Source of the DNA: Diphasiastrum complanatum
Lineage: Eukaryota > Streptophyta > Lycopodiopsida > Lycopodiales > Lycopodiaceae
NCBI GenBank assembly: GCA_029204225.1
Contig: CM055114.1
Location: forward strand, 11,099,634-11,163,633
DNA: 64,000 nucleotides
Direction: 5' to 3'
Within the stretch, counting starts at the first letter, position 1; each line of letters starts with the position of its first letter. The notes under the pieces were generated by a model. It ran no database searches and was not told the origin of the DNA. It saw nothing but the letters and a program-made list of their open reading frames with translations. The position numbers were made by a program, and so were the translations under genes. This document shows positions 35,691 to 47,497 of this stretch, piece after piece.

Positions 35691-35697
35691 GGTTACG

Positions 35698-36690
35698 ATG
35701 TCAAGTAGTTCTACCTCCTCCATTCCAGTAGTTGTAACTCAATATGTTGCAACAAGTGCATTATCTTCATCTGAAGTTTCCAATGTTAGCTTTTTTTACA
35801 AAGCCACTCCTAATTCTCAACATGTTTCCGTAAATGATGTGGCATCATTATCATTTACCTGTTCATCTTCTGAAATTCCTCATGTAAGTACTTTTTAAGA
35901 AATGACACTTGTAACTCAACTTGTGTCAAATGTTTCAACCTCGTCCTCCTCTACAGATACAGACTCTGCACGATTAGAACAGTGTTCTTTTGAACAAGTT
36001 GAATCACTGAATGAGGATTCACAAGGTTCAATTCACTCAGTTACTGATTCTAGTAAATCAACAAATCCACGTAACTCTGTTGATCCTCGACGTTCAAGCT
36101 TTTCACATGTTCGTAGGAGACCTACTCAGTGATGTTTGTCGTGTTAAATCTAAAAGTGCTATATTTACTGAAAAATTAGAGCATTCCGAGGGTCCAAAAC
36201 GTCCTGAGATTGGAGCCAAAATTCGGAGTCAAAAAATTCCAACACCTTCTTAACCAGTTCAAGCACCTACAAGTGTCACATGTTCAATTTACAAATCAGA
36301 CTCCAAACAAAAGAGAAAATACAAGAGAGGCTTGAGATTTTCACTTGTTTTAACTAATCGTCAAAAACAGTTGATTACAAAATCTGAGATTCGTAAGGTA
36401 TGGAGTTGCTCACAGAAACTCAGTATCAGAGAAATTGAAGAGTTAAGATCAAACTTCTTTTTACGCAGTAAGGATGAAAGGAATTATTATTTGTGTGCAA
36501 CAATGAGGCCGGACAAAAACTCCTATTCGTATTTTTAAATGCTTTGGACGTTTGTCGCAAAGCTTACAAAGCAGTTCACGCAATCGAAAACTCACGGCTA
36601 CTCCAAGAAGCTTTGAAGCAACGGCTCCTGCATATTGAGCTCATCAAAGAATTGAAAGTGCTTGCAAATGTTGCTATGCAATAGAAATAT
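35698..36690 (+). pseudogene. Unrecognised decayed gene, possibly transposon-derived
   Basis: The ATG at 35698 opens a Ser/Thr/Val-rich segment with a stop at 35896-35898. The frame goes on with a second Ser-rich segment to 36132. After shifts it reads RKVWSCSQKLSIREIEELRSNFFLRSKDE near 36390-36480, and then, after another shift, VCRKAYKAVHAIENSRL near 36545-36600. The last pattern (Val-Cys-Arg, aromatic, then an Asn-Ser-Arg-Leu) is reminiscent of N-terminal regions of some DDE transposase-like proteins, but I cannot assign a family. Confidence 0.35.
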
Positions 36691-36959
36691 GTTGACGATA
36701 GAAATATACCATGACAAATGGTAATGGAACATTTTGTTCTTGGCATTTCACAACAAGCTACGCACATGATAACAAAAAATCATTACATTTCTTGTAAAGA
36801 CATCCATAAGTTTCCAAAGCAAAGGGGATGAAATCTTCACCAAATGCACGATCATTATAATCTTGTTCCTCCTCTTGGGTTGCATGAGATGTAGCATCCC
36901 CTTGCATGGTGGAAGAACAACAATATAGGAGCTAGTATGTATAGGCATTTGTAATTAAT

Positions 36960-37110
36960 GTGGTAGGCCCCTCTTAAATAAATTAGAGTGAGCCACCTTT
37001 TGATGGTGACCTCTAGTGGAAGAGCTAATTCCACTTGAAATTTGTAAATTGGTGGAATTGCCACTTAGGCTCTACATGGGCAGCCTCTTGGTTTATTTAA
37101 GAGCCCCCCT
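36960..37110. repeat. Imperfect inverted repeat, hairpin-like
   Basis: GGCCCCTCTTAAATAAA near 36967 is the imperfect reverse complement of TTTATTTAAGAGCCCCCC near 37091; the inner part (agagctaattccac ... ggtggaattgcc) is also partly self-complementary. Could be a small MITE or TRIM remnant. Confidence 0.45.
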
Positions 37111-37309
37111 CTCTTATGAGGGAGCTTTACATGTAATGTCATTTTGCTCTTGAATTGAATAAGAAGATCTTCCACGAGTTCTTGGCATTCTTGAAGCTCC
37201 TTGTTCATGATGGCTTTCTTGAGTGATTCTATTATGAGCATGCCCTTCCATTCCTTTGAGTGTGGTTGTGGAATTAGATTAATTTCTTGCCTTCCTTCAT
37301 CTTGCATTG

Positions 37310-38620
37310 TGGAGTAGAGTGGAATAGATCTCTTGTTTTATGTTTTTATTGTATATTTCAGCATACAAGTAAACTAAATAGGCTGGACTTGTGGTGTAGA
37401 TCTTGCATAACCTTGGCATTCCAGTTCTTGATGTTCTTGGAATGTCCAAGAATCAAGAAATGAGTGTTTCTTTATCTTTGGACTTTCAAAATGTTGTTTA
37501 GTCTTTAGTTTCTTGTTTCTTGTTTTCATTCCTATTGATCTGTAGTTTAATCTGAGAATCTTGTTGTTTTCTTAACGTTTTACAAGTAGATAGAAGTAGG
37601 AACCGAATGGATTTCATCAGCATTGCGTGCATATCCTTAGATGAATGATTAGACTTGCATAGTTTTGAACTTGTGAGTGCAACTAGAGTGAACGCAATCT
37701 AAGTAACCCACTAACAGGCTAGGAAATATACTACAACTAAATCACATCTTTCTATTTGATTTGGCTTTGTAATAAGAAGATCATAATAAGAGAGCCAACC
37801 ACCTGGTAATGGGCAGAAACACTCGGTATCCAAAGATAAGAAATGAGAGTAAACCACAAAGAGAAATCGCTTCATAGATTCTATCAGTGATAGAATCCGT
37901 GAACACCAATGATGGTGAGTGTGCAATCAAAGGGATCAACACAATTCCTATAAAGTGAGAGTTAGTTCTGGGAAAATTCCAAGATATATGGGTTTTTGTC
38001 TGCAAAACATGATAAAGGACCCTCACAAGCCCAACCTTCACCAAATTAACCTTCACAAGTATCATCAGTAGGTAGATCCACCTCAGATCCCATCTACAAT
38101 GAAATTTTCAAGCCAATCTGAGCAAGGAGATTAAAGAAAAACCAAGAGAAAAGGGCTAAATTTACATTATTAGTCTTAGAAACTGATCAGATACATCAAA
38201 TCAAGATTACGTTCTACACATCCATCAAGATTTAGCATCCTTGGACTTCACTAATGAATGAATCTAAGATCAGTACTGAGAAGAAGAAAAACTCAATGCC
38301 TAATGTACCAAGAATTGTTGTTGCACCAATTGAAATTGAAGCAAGACCAGTCAAGATAGACCCGATGGAACACCTGTACCTGTCATGGCCTCCGGAGGGC
38401 ACCTTGCCTTGAGATGCCAAAATATGATGGATCAACCGATCTCATCAGATTCCTCTAGATCTATGAGCAAGCGTGCAGAGTAGGTGGACTACCTATGTTG
38501 CTTGCCAAGAATACACCTTCATAGAAATGATGTTCTTGACCTTGAAAAGATGGTAAACCCTCCACCAATGTGAGCTTCTTCAATAGCTTCAAACTATTGA
38601 AGTTAAGGTGTCCCAATCAT
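37310..38620. other. Non-coding
   Basis: No convincing gene, LTR boundary or repeat seen; short ORFs only. Confidence 0.4.
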
Positions 38621-38622
38621 CT

Positions 38623-38760
38623 ACGCATAAAGCTAGTATCATGTACTAACCACTTAAAGTCTATCTCTTGTTAATCCTATATATAGAGATTATGCATAAA
38701 GCTAGTATCATGTACTAACCACTTAAAGTCTATCTCTTGTTAATCCTATATATAGAGATT
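38623..38760. repeat. 69-bp perfect tandem duplication
   Basis: GCATAAAGCTAGTATC begins at 38625 and again at 38694. The two 69-bp copies appear identical and each ends in CCTATATATAGAGATT, a TATA-like word. Confidence 0.95.
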
Positions 38761-38769
38761 GGAGAGACA

Positions 38770-39690
38770 ACCGATCTAAATTCTAGTAATTAAAAGAACA
38801 TCCTAACTCTAATTACTTCTAGTTAGTTGTCCTTGTCCACTTTTGCTTTCCTGCATTCCGCTAATCACATTGTCTATTCACGCTCTGATTTTGATTTCAC
38901 AAAAGTGCGACAAGTGCCCAAAAACGCCTATCATGCAAATTTGGCTTTGCAAAAAATGCGAAGGCCGAAAATCCCGAAAATCCCGAAGAGAGAAGAATGT
39001 CGAAAATCCCGAAGCTGCCAAGGTTTCCGAAGTTCACAAATTTCCAACAAACACAAAATGTATTAAGATTTTGATCTGAGCTTAACATTGGCTAAAGCCC
39101 TAAGGTAGTTTTATGATTGATCCATATAATATCTGAAAAGTTTTAGGCTTGAAGAACAAAATAGATCATACACTAACAGGAAAACACAAGCAGTAGAATG
39201 ATGTTCTATTACTGCAATTATCTTTCGTTTTTCATGCTTCATGGCTCAAGAGCACAGAGCACAACACTTTATGAGAGTAGAAAGAAAAAAAATGAAAAGG
39301 GATCGCAAATCGATAATCTCTGAAAATCACACTGATATGAGGCTGGAAGATAGTTGAGACTTCTGATTGCAGTTATATGTACATATAAGATATTAGTTTG
39401 TATACTTTCTTCTCTACAAAAGCCCGTATATGACCTCTTACATCTCTCTTTACAAAACTCGCATCCATCATATCTGTTCTTACCGACGAGTCTTACTCGG
39501 ATCTTTCATTTTCAACCTTTTCTGTCACAAACTTACACAATGTATATGTATTCCGTGAGACAGGTTCAAATCTTCTTTGCAATGCTTTTTCCCGACTCAT
39601 AACAAATAACAAGGAGATATCAAAGTACGTCTTCATTTCTCGGATATATTGGTCTCTCGCTGAACGCAAAGATGTCATTAGACTTGGATG
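38770..39690. other. Non-coding or unrecognised
   Basis: No gene supported. Short local repeats of AAAATCCCGAA occur near 38970-39015. Confidence 0.4.
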
Positions 39691-40500
39691 TTTCATACTC
39701 AACTGCTCGTCATTCTTAGGAAGCCACCATTACCTTGAACGAATTTGCCGCTAGGAGTTCTCTCTCATGGCTGTGGAGAGAGTCGGCCATGTTTCAAAAG
39801 TAGATAAATCATCATCTGGAGAAATCACGAGGGAAACTATTGGAAATTGACATGAACAATACAGCTGATCCGGGATCATAAATTAAACTTAAAGCATTCA
39901 CTATTGCCGGAAATAAGCAAAACTCTATCCCCCGTTGTGTAAAATAAATCTCCCTTTTGAAAGTGATGAAATAGTAATAGGACGGAAAAGACGTTCCTTG
40001 CCATAAAGTAGACCCGCCTGAAGCTAGCAACTTTCCACAATCTGTAAACAGAGAGTCTAACCTGCACCTATGTAACGAAACTCGCGATCACAGCTCAAAG
40101 CGTTATTGTATGGACCCTCATCGAAGAAGCTGATGGCGAAATCGCTGCTGGTGGGAGTAGAACACATCAATAATCCATTCCCAGAAGCTACCGAAGTAGA
40201 AGGCATGAAGCACAGGCATTACCGCAGAAAGCATCACCAACATGGGTTCCATACTAGCTGCAGGCTGCTGTCAGAAACTGCCCACAAAAGAGAAGCCGGA
40301 TGGAATGAGAGCTGTTGCTTACATTCAATGCAGTTCTCGTACCCAAAGCGTATGTACAGTAATTACAAAGGAAGTTTGAGAAAGGGAGAGAGACAGAGAG
40401 GAAATAAAAGGATCGGGATATGGCAGAAGATATGGGTAGATAGTAGAAATAGATACAGATGATGATCACGAGTAACAACCCGGATAAAATGGAATCTCAG
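39690..40500 (-). other. Possible unrecognised gene, minus strand
   Basis: A pyrimidine-rich stretch (40370-40410 on the minus strand, tttcctctctgtctctctccctttctc) looks like a plant 5' leader. Downstream, an ATG near 40208 opens 49 codons including SSDFAISFFDEGPYNNALSC (40070-40150), with a GTTAGA donor candidate at about 40063. Near 39740-39870 a further open stretch (QFPIVSLVISPDDDL, FETWPTLSTAMREN) ends in a stop. Amino-acid composition is gene-like, but I recognise no family and the exons cannot be joined with certainty. Confidence 0.3.
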
Positions 40501-41420
40501 TGAACGGGAGACCCGGGCTTCCCCTTGAACCTTGCCGCTGATATATATATTGTTGGCATGGGGGCACGTTTTAACCTTGAACCCACAAATCACAATTTGC
40601 CAAGTGTGTTTGAAGATTTTTATTAAGAAAATCTTGCTTTTAATATTAATGTTTGAAGATTTTCTGTTTGATATTAATGAAGGATGTAAAACCTATCAAA
40701 GTACAGAAAGATGGAAGTACATAGAATGATAATGCTAAATGGCAAAGGGAAATTAAGTAGGAAAACTTTAAAATAAACATAAAATATGAGACAGTGAGCA
40801 TGGGAAAGCGAATTCAGAGGAGCATCTACCTTGCCCGTGGGAATCTAGTTCTGGTGCATTCCCCGTTGCTTCTAAAATCAATAAGGTCGGGAAAGCGAGC
40901 TCTTTAAGGATTCACCTGGGATAGTGTGACTAGGAAAGCGAAATCAGAGAACTGCAAATTAGCTTATATGAAATAATAATACTATTCAAAATAAAATCAT
41001 TAGACACAAAACCACTAGAATAAGTAAAATAAAACTTTTTGCTTTTCTAAACAAAAGTTTTTCATTTTTTTTTTAATTTTAAAAGTTTTTTAAATTACAA
41101 TTCTTGTATTAAGAAAAATATTTTTTAAATTCTGACAAAAATTTTAATCAGTATTTAAATCTTTACTTATATTTAAACATTAAATGATTGCAAATGAAAT
41201 TATTTTCAAAAACTTATTATAAAAACACAACGAAAAATTAAAATATTTAAAACCTGACAATTCGTTGCAAGTTTAGTTTTGCTAATATTCAAATCATTAA
41301 AAACTGCTAAATCTATCTTTTTAATACAAACAAATTTAGAAACGTTAAATTAATCAAAAATATTTCAATACACAATATTTCAAAAAATATAAACACAATT
41401 GTTTCCTAAAATAAAAGAGA
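40501..41420. other. Non-coding, AT-rich
   Basis: Two similar ~50 bp segments with GGGAAAGCGA(A/G) occur near 40802 and 40890, and a third AGGAAAGCGAAATCAGAG near 40931. No gene. Confidence 0.4.
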
Positions 41421-41422
41421 AT

Positions 41423-44370
41423 TTATTGCTCCCAGATATCATCAAGGTCATTTACATCTTTCTCTTTTTCTTGAGGAGCCACTATAGTGTCAACTGGCAC
41501 CTCTTCCACAATTTCCTCGACAATTGTACCAACATTATAGTCCTGAACTAGGACACCAGCAAACTCCCCTGTATCACCCACTTTCCCGCTAGCAGGAGGT
41601 TGGGGTTCTTTGGACAAGGGAATTACTGAGTCTTCGTTGTCTGAACTCTTCCCTACCTCAGCCAGTTCATTTGGCAAAACCGAAAGAGATTTCATTCTCA
41701 TTTTTACAAAATCAACTAAATAGGAATCTAAATCTACTAGAGCAACATACCTGCCTTTTGGAAGGTCGTGCCGCTACCGCTAAATAAGTCCAAAACCCAA
41801 TCAGTTGGGTGAGAAAAAATATCAATTAAATGATTAATAAATTGTTGTGGCTTTTGGTAAGGAGAAGCCACAAAACCCGTCATTGGATTTTTAAGTTTTT
41901 TTGTCACGACTGGATATTGGAACAAGCTACCAAAACTTGTCAGTCTGGAGGTGTTGTAATGAAGCATCGAGCGCTTGCCGTCCAAGGAATAATAACCAAT
42001 GGTTATATATTCTATTTCATTGCAAAGTCGCGCTCCTCCCAAGTTTCTGACATTGGGCTTGTACCTGAAAAAGAACATTACAGCTAAAATAAATAAAAAA
42101 TTTCAAATTGTTTTAGTTAACATTGTTGCTTATACTAAATTTAAAATAAAACTTTGAATTATTATATAAATCAATAATTCGTAAACTTAAAAGACTTACC
42201 ACAACATTTTCTATTCCCGCGTTACAAAAAGTTAATAAAGCTTTCTGTACTAAAGCTGATTGCCAAGAGGAATGAAAAATAACAACTCTCCAAATAGGAG
42301 ATGATGTGATTTCAAGAAACCCTTGCTTGAAACTAATGGATTTCAGTGAATCTGAAAGGAGAATCATCATTTAGTGATTCCTTCATATGAAATCCATATG
42401 GTATATCGGCAACGTAGAGTGTGTAAGGCCTTTTCTTTAAGAATTTTGAAATTTCTCTACAATCGCCCTCCTTAACTGTGTAAAGGCATGGTTAATCATC
42501 GACATTTTTGGGTAGGTAGGTCTCTAAAGGATCCTCCTCCGCAATGGTCTCACCCCGTGCTAGTCTTTCCCTGTCCTTTTTTTCTGCCTTCGCTTTCAAA
42601 ATGTGTCTTTTGACTTACTCTGGAAGGACTTTTTCTTATCTTCGGGGGACTGAAAAAGAAAAAGCTATGCTTAGCATAGGAGATAAAACATAAAAAGACA
42701 AAGAAGAAGCTATGCTTAGCATAAGAGACAAAACAGAAGGAGATACAAAAGAAGCTATGCTTAGCGTAGGAGATTAGACATAAAGAAAAAGAAAAAGCTA
42801 TGCTTAGCATGGGTGAAGTAAATATCATGTCTCTAAACAAAATCAAAAAGGGACTTAAAGCCTCGTTTCGGCTGCTCAAAAAGGATAGAGCCTTTGGCAC
42901 TCTTCGAAATCCTGACAGTTTAACCCTATCACAAGGGCTTCTTGAACTTTCATAAACAGCTTATGTCTGCATTTAAAAAAAAGTAATTGTTAGAAATCTT
43001 GCTAAATCTTGAGAATCGTTTTATAAAAAAAAAAAAAACTTGAAAAGAAACATTTAAATCATGAATATTACCTCTGAAATTCCTTCCCCATTTCTGCAAG
43101 GGAGAGTTGACCATCTGCAACTCTAGAAAGAACACTTATTATTAGCTCCGACGAGCTAATCCCTTGCATGTTCTTCCACTCTGATATTCCCATTTGTGTA
43201 GGGATTGGCTTCAGAGTTTGAGAGACAACAACTTTCTTTTTTCCTTTTGAGGCACCCTGAGCAGGTTGGCCTTTTAATTGAAAAATTTTCCACTTGTCAA
43301 AAGTTTTATCGACAAGGGCCCATAGCTAAAATCAAAAGAGATTTTAATTATTTAAAAGCAGTTTAAGAAATATTAAAATAAATCTCAAAATTTGAGTCTA
43401 CTAACATAAATTTTGAACAGAGCATTCCAAGCCAAACATAAAAAAAAAATACCTAGCCACTACGGAAAGCGACTCCAATTGATTCACATCTCCAACTTTG
43501 GAGACTCTCATATATTCTTTGTGAAAAAATCGAATTCCTTGTATTACGGTCATTTTCCTAGGTTAGTCTTGATCAATATTATGATCCCGGACGAGCAATT
43601 TTGCTTCATCCACTATCAGGCCAACAAATGCAATGGCACTAACAATTCAAAAAGAGGGAATATGAAGATATTTTTGGGATAATTGTTTTCAGGCCTGTAA
43701 ACTATGTATGCTCCCAAGAACAAAAAAATGAATCTAAAACTGAAAAATCAAAATTTGCAACATCGTTGCATTCCGAGAGGTCAACCAAAACAACAAAAGG
43801 CGTTGCAATGGCCTGGGTATGGTCTTTAAATTTTATTTTAAGACTATGTACATGTGTTTCGTTAGGTTCTCTTTCTTCCATTGGCCTATCTCCAGTTATT
43901 GGATCAACATGGGGCCTATCACATTGCTCTATATCCAAAATTGAAGTTGTTTCTCTAATTTGTTTTGTTTTATGAATTTCATCTCTTAATTCAGCAATTT
44001 CAGAGGTGTCTTGGAGGGGGCGGATGGAAGCACCAAGTAAAGACATAGCGGGTCCAGATACATGTTTCTTGCTTCCAGCTGAAGGAATGGTCTTATGGCG
44101 ATGTGTAGCCATGGTCTTTGGGCGGGACTTGGGTCTCATGGGTGAGGATTCAGAAATATTGTGTGATCCTTTTTTTTTTTGGGTGACTGGCACTTACGGT
44201 GGCCTTGGCATTTTCAATAGTGGGTTTTGTGACCTAAGCAGTGGTAGAAGTAGGCTTGCGAGGTCCCATAGATACAGATTTAGCACTCCATAATGAATAT
44301 ACCAGATCTTTCCTCTCCGCAATAGCAGCTAGCACTAATTTTATGCATTGCTTCATGCTCTGAACACAAA
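41423..44370 (-). pseudogene. DNA N4/N6-methyltransferase-like multi-exon pseudogene
   Basis: Reading leftwards: an N-terminal exon with basic and Pro-rich sequence (43702-44193, start MPVTQKKKGS); an exon near 43440-43600 (VIQGIRFFHKEYMRVSKVGD); an exon at about 43075-43327 bounded by TTGATTTTAG and GTAATATT (WALVDKTFDKWKIFQLKG, then EWKNMQGISSSELIISVLSR); a methylase exon 42200-42660 with ADIPYGF (Asp-Ile-Pro-Tyr at 42396-42407, motif IV-like) ending at a GTAAGTC donor; then after a TTCTTTTTCAG acceptor 41737-42064 with WVLDLFSGSGTT (motif I-like, 41767-41795) and an acidic C-terminus (41423-41715). Motif IV before motif I fits the beta-type order of N4/N6 amino-methyltransferases. Stop near 42490 and frameshifts near 42330 and 41745 indicate decay, or errors. 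Confidence 0.6.
42660..42815. repeat. 45-bp tandem array of a TATGCTTAGCATA palindrome
   Basis: CTATGCTTAGCATAGG-like words are centred at about 42672, 42717, 42762 and 42805, so the period is about 45 bp. It lies in the presumed intron upstream of the methylase exon. Single related palindromes occur at about 44417, 44501 and 35652. Confidence 0.85.
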
Positions 44371-44469
44371 CAAAATACAGGTTTATAGCATAATGAGCAA
44401 AGAAGTTTATATAAGTTATGCTCAGCATAGGACTACTCAATTTCAATAAGAGATCTTTTTCTTGCAAGT

Positions 44470-45003
44470 TGCTAGAAATTTTAAAATTAGTTAGACACTA
44501 TGCTAAGCATAGAACACATGTCAATAAACATTATTCAAATCATGATTTATCATTACATACCAAAGTCACAAGAGCTTTATCAAAGTAAGATTTGATAGCA
44601 AATAACTATAGGAATCTGTGGTTTGTGCTTCAAAATTTGCAAATGAAGTGAGTTATGCTCTGACTAGGGTCCTTAAATAATTTTTTTTCTGGGAGACCCG
44701 CCTCACACCAAACGCCAACTTGGAGTTTGTGCATTTTTTTTCTTGGACTCCTGCCTCAGGCCTCACGCCAACCTAGAGTTTGCACTGGAATCGAGTTAAG
44801 TGGTTCAATCCGCCGACCTCGTGGGTGTTGGAAAGAAGTTTATGAAAGATAGGTCAAATAAGATTCGAATAAAAAGAATTTGAACGACAAGAAAGAAAAA
44901 TTATCGTGCGCAGCGGAATAAACTATCTTCTTCTTTCTTCATGCATAACTACGCCTATCAATTTTGAACAAAACAATAGTGATAGAAATCACGTTCGATC
45001 TTA
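44470..45003. other. Non-coding; short tandem repeat and Copia-3-like fragment
   Basis: 44700-44790 holds two imperfect ~62 bp copies of a (g/c)cctcac-(g)ccaac-t(g/a)gagtttg segment. 44932-45000 matches 34560-34627 (Copia-3 gag region) in the same orientation. Confidence 0.5.
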
Positions 45004-45348
45004 TAGTAACTAATTTTGAAATCATCAGTACTACAATAATTACGTATCCAAACAGTGATGCATTGAATTATCAGCCAAATAATTAGTCGCGAAGAACTGA
45101 AGCAACGCATACATTCTTAGACGAACCTGAATGCAATAAGAAGATAGTATTGATTTAGTATGAAAGCAAAACAGAAGTAAATGAGTACAATAAGTTGTGG
45201 ATCGAAGCCGCGTACTCTAAGCTATCTCTGAACAGCTAAAATGAAAGTCTGAATTAAGCGTAATGTTGATAAGCAATAAGTGCAATAGCAATCTCTAAAC
45301 AACTCAAAAAAGTGAGCTAGAATGCTCAGGAGTGTTCAAGCTCGCAGG

Positions 45349-45422
<74 letters not shown>

Positions 45423-45513
45423 AACTATTCAATGCTAGATGATCTATTAATCAAAAAGCTTCGATGCTTCTTAAAACTATAAAAATATGAAGATATATTT
45501 ATACTAAGCAAAT
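45004..45513 (-). mobile_element. LTR family B, minus orientation
   Basis: Reverse complement of 34780-35230 with scattered differences. On the minus strand it starts in U3 (CATTTGCTTAGTATAAATA, 45497-45515), then a long (CT)n. Cut at 45513 by a Copia gag fragment. Confidence 0.65.
45352..45420. repeat. (GA)n microsatellite within LTR-B
   Basis: 69-bp GA run; the equivalent (CT)n in the other LTR-B copy is 16 bp. Confidence 0.95.
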
Positions 45514-46829
45514 GTGGCAACGAATGAACTCATGGACATAGTTGCAGGAACTGAAGAGAGACCACCCATAGTTCAAGAGCAAGAAAAGGTTTGATAAGAA
45601 GGCTAAAAGGGCTCTTCATATCATTAAAATGAATGTTACCAATGAACTTTTCAAGGAAGTTGGTAAAAGTCAAAGTGCAAGTGAGGCATGGAATGCCTTG
45701 AAGAAGCTCTTTGAATCAAAGTCCACATCTAGGGTATTGACCCTAAGGAGGCAAATATTTTCTAGTAGACAAAGAGAGGGAGAAAGTGCTCATGCATTTG
45801 TCTTGAGGGTTAAGTCAAGTGATGATCTATCATGCATTGATGAAAGCATAAAATTTGGTGAAATAGTCCAAGTTATATTGAATGGTTTGCTAGATGAACA
45901 TGCTAACCTTGTGCATAGTTTTGCCATTCAAAGAGTCTTGCCAAGTGTGGTTGACTTGCAGGAAATCTTATTGGCTGAAGAAAATAGGTTGCAATCAAAG
46001 CTTGATGGTGCATCTTTGCAAGGTGGAGATGAAGAGGCTTTCTTCACAAAAGGCAAAGTAAAAGGCAAAGGTAAAGGCAAAGGGAAATGGTCCGAAGGTG
46101 GTAACTTGGATCATGATGATCACTCTTCGTCCTCCTCTTCTACTTCTTTTAGAAAGAAAGATAAGTCAGGTGAGAGGCAAGGAAATCTAGCAATAGATGA
46201 AGAAGAGGATAGCATTTCTGAATCTCTTGTTATGACTTCAAATTTACTTGCACATATAGATGGGAATGATCCTTGGTGGATTGATAGTGGAGCCTCATCT
46301 CACATGACAAGACATAAGAAATACTTTTCATCCTTATTGTCTTGTGAGGGAGAGAGCAACATCATCTATACTGCAAATGATGGTCAAGGTGACATCAAAG
46401 CATGTGCTACTTATCTATGTAACAGGAAGACAAGTGCTTCTTTGTTAAGACTCTCTTTGAGGTCCTCTATGGTAGGAGGCCGAGTGTCAAGCATTGTAGG
46501 ATTTTGGGTTGTATGTGTTTTGTCAACATCACTCTTGATGATAGAACTAAAGAAGATCCTTCATCAAAGAAGGGTGTGTTTGTTGGCTATAGTGAAGTAA
46601 GCAAGGCTTACAAAGTGTACATTCCTTCTACGAAAAAAGTTGTCATAATTAGGGATGTCATCTTTCATGAAGAGAAGGCTTCCAATGTTGTCAATATTGA
46701 TGATAATGTTGATGTGCCTACTAATCATCATGATGTGCAAGATTTCTTGGATGAAGGTGGAGATGCCACTCCAAAGCAACTTTCAAGGAGGACTCAAAGG
46801 CATCAAATAAGAAGCGACATTGGTTGTTA
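45514..46829 (+). pseudogene. Copia remnant: gag-protease joined to integrase C-terminus
   Basis: Gag is readable from about 45629 (NVTNELFKEVGKS, AHAFVLRVKS) through a basic KGKGKGKGKW segment, then protease (WIDSGASSHMT near 46277-46310) and, after TANDGQGD, the frame jumps straight to ACATYLCNR, the middle of integrase. After a frameshift, 46504-46830 gives the integrase C-terminus (GCMCFVNI, RDVIFHEE). About 1 kb including the integrase core is missing, as is all RT. Related to Copia-1 and the 4594 gag. Confidence 0.88.
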
Positions 46830-47497
46830 AAGAGTTGCGCACTTTCGCACTCACACCCTATATGTACTTCACATATGCTTCAATACAATTACCAAGTTTT
46901 TCAAGAGATCACAGAGAGAGTTTGAGTCTTCAAGTTTTCCTTACTTTGCTTTCAGAAGCTTTCTGCTTGCTAAGTTCTTCTATTTCTAACAGTTGGTAAG
47001 CCTCGATTTGTCAGATGTGCTCATGATGATAACTATGGTTAGACAACTCTTTAGCCTTGATATTGCTATAAGTGTGCAACCGTAAATTCACTGCTAAAGT
47101 TGTCTTGAAACTCATTAGTTATTTGATTGTCTGTGTGATTGAATAATCGATTTTTTGGAACTTAATCGTGATGAAAACATTCAGAATCATTGTTTCATTA
47201 TATTGATCTATAATTGTTCTTACACATCCTAAAGCATGCTATGTGTTGTTGCGAATCGATACTTTGAATCTTGCATACGGATACTCGTGTAGTCTAAATA
47301 TATGGCCGATCGTTCATTTCAATGAGCGACAGTTTGTTGTTGAATTGTCGGACTACATTTAGATTGTGTTGAGACATTTGTAAGTTTCTCTTTTACTGAT
47401 GCAACGGAACTATGTTTGTCTGAACTACTTACTTAGGTGCACAAATCAATAGATCGGTCTGGCCGATAAGTCGGATACACTAATCAGCAATGAAACA
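46830..47497. other. Non-coding, possible LTR
   Basis: Starts with TGTTAAAGAGTTGCGC directly after the integrase remnant, which could be an LTR, but no partner copy or primer-binding site was found. Confidence 0.3.

Noticed and set aside
42550-42900. Minus-strand ORF with repeated SYAKHSFF
   Set aside because: It translates the 45-bp palindrome array, probably an intron.
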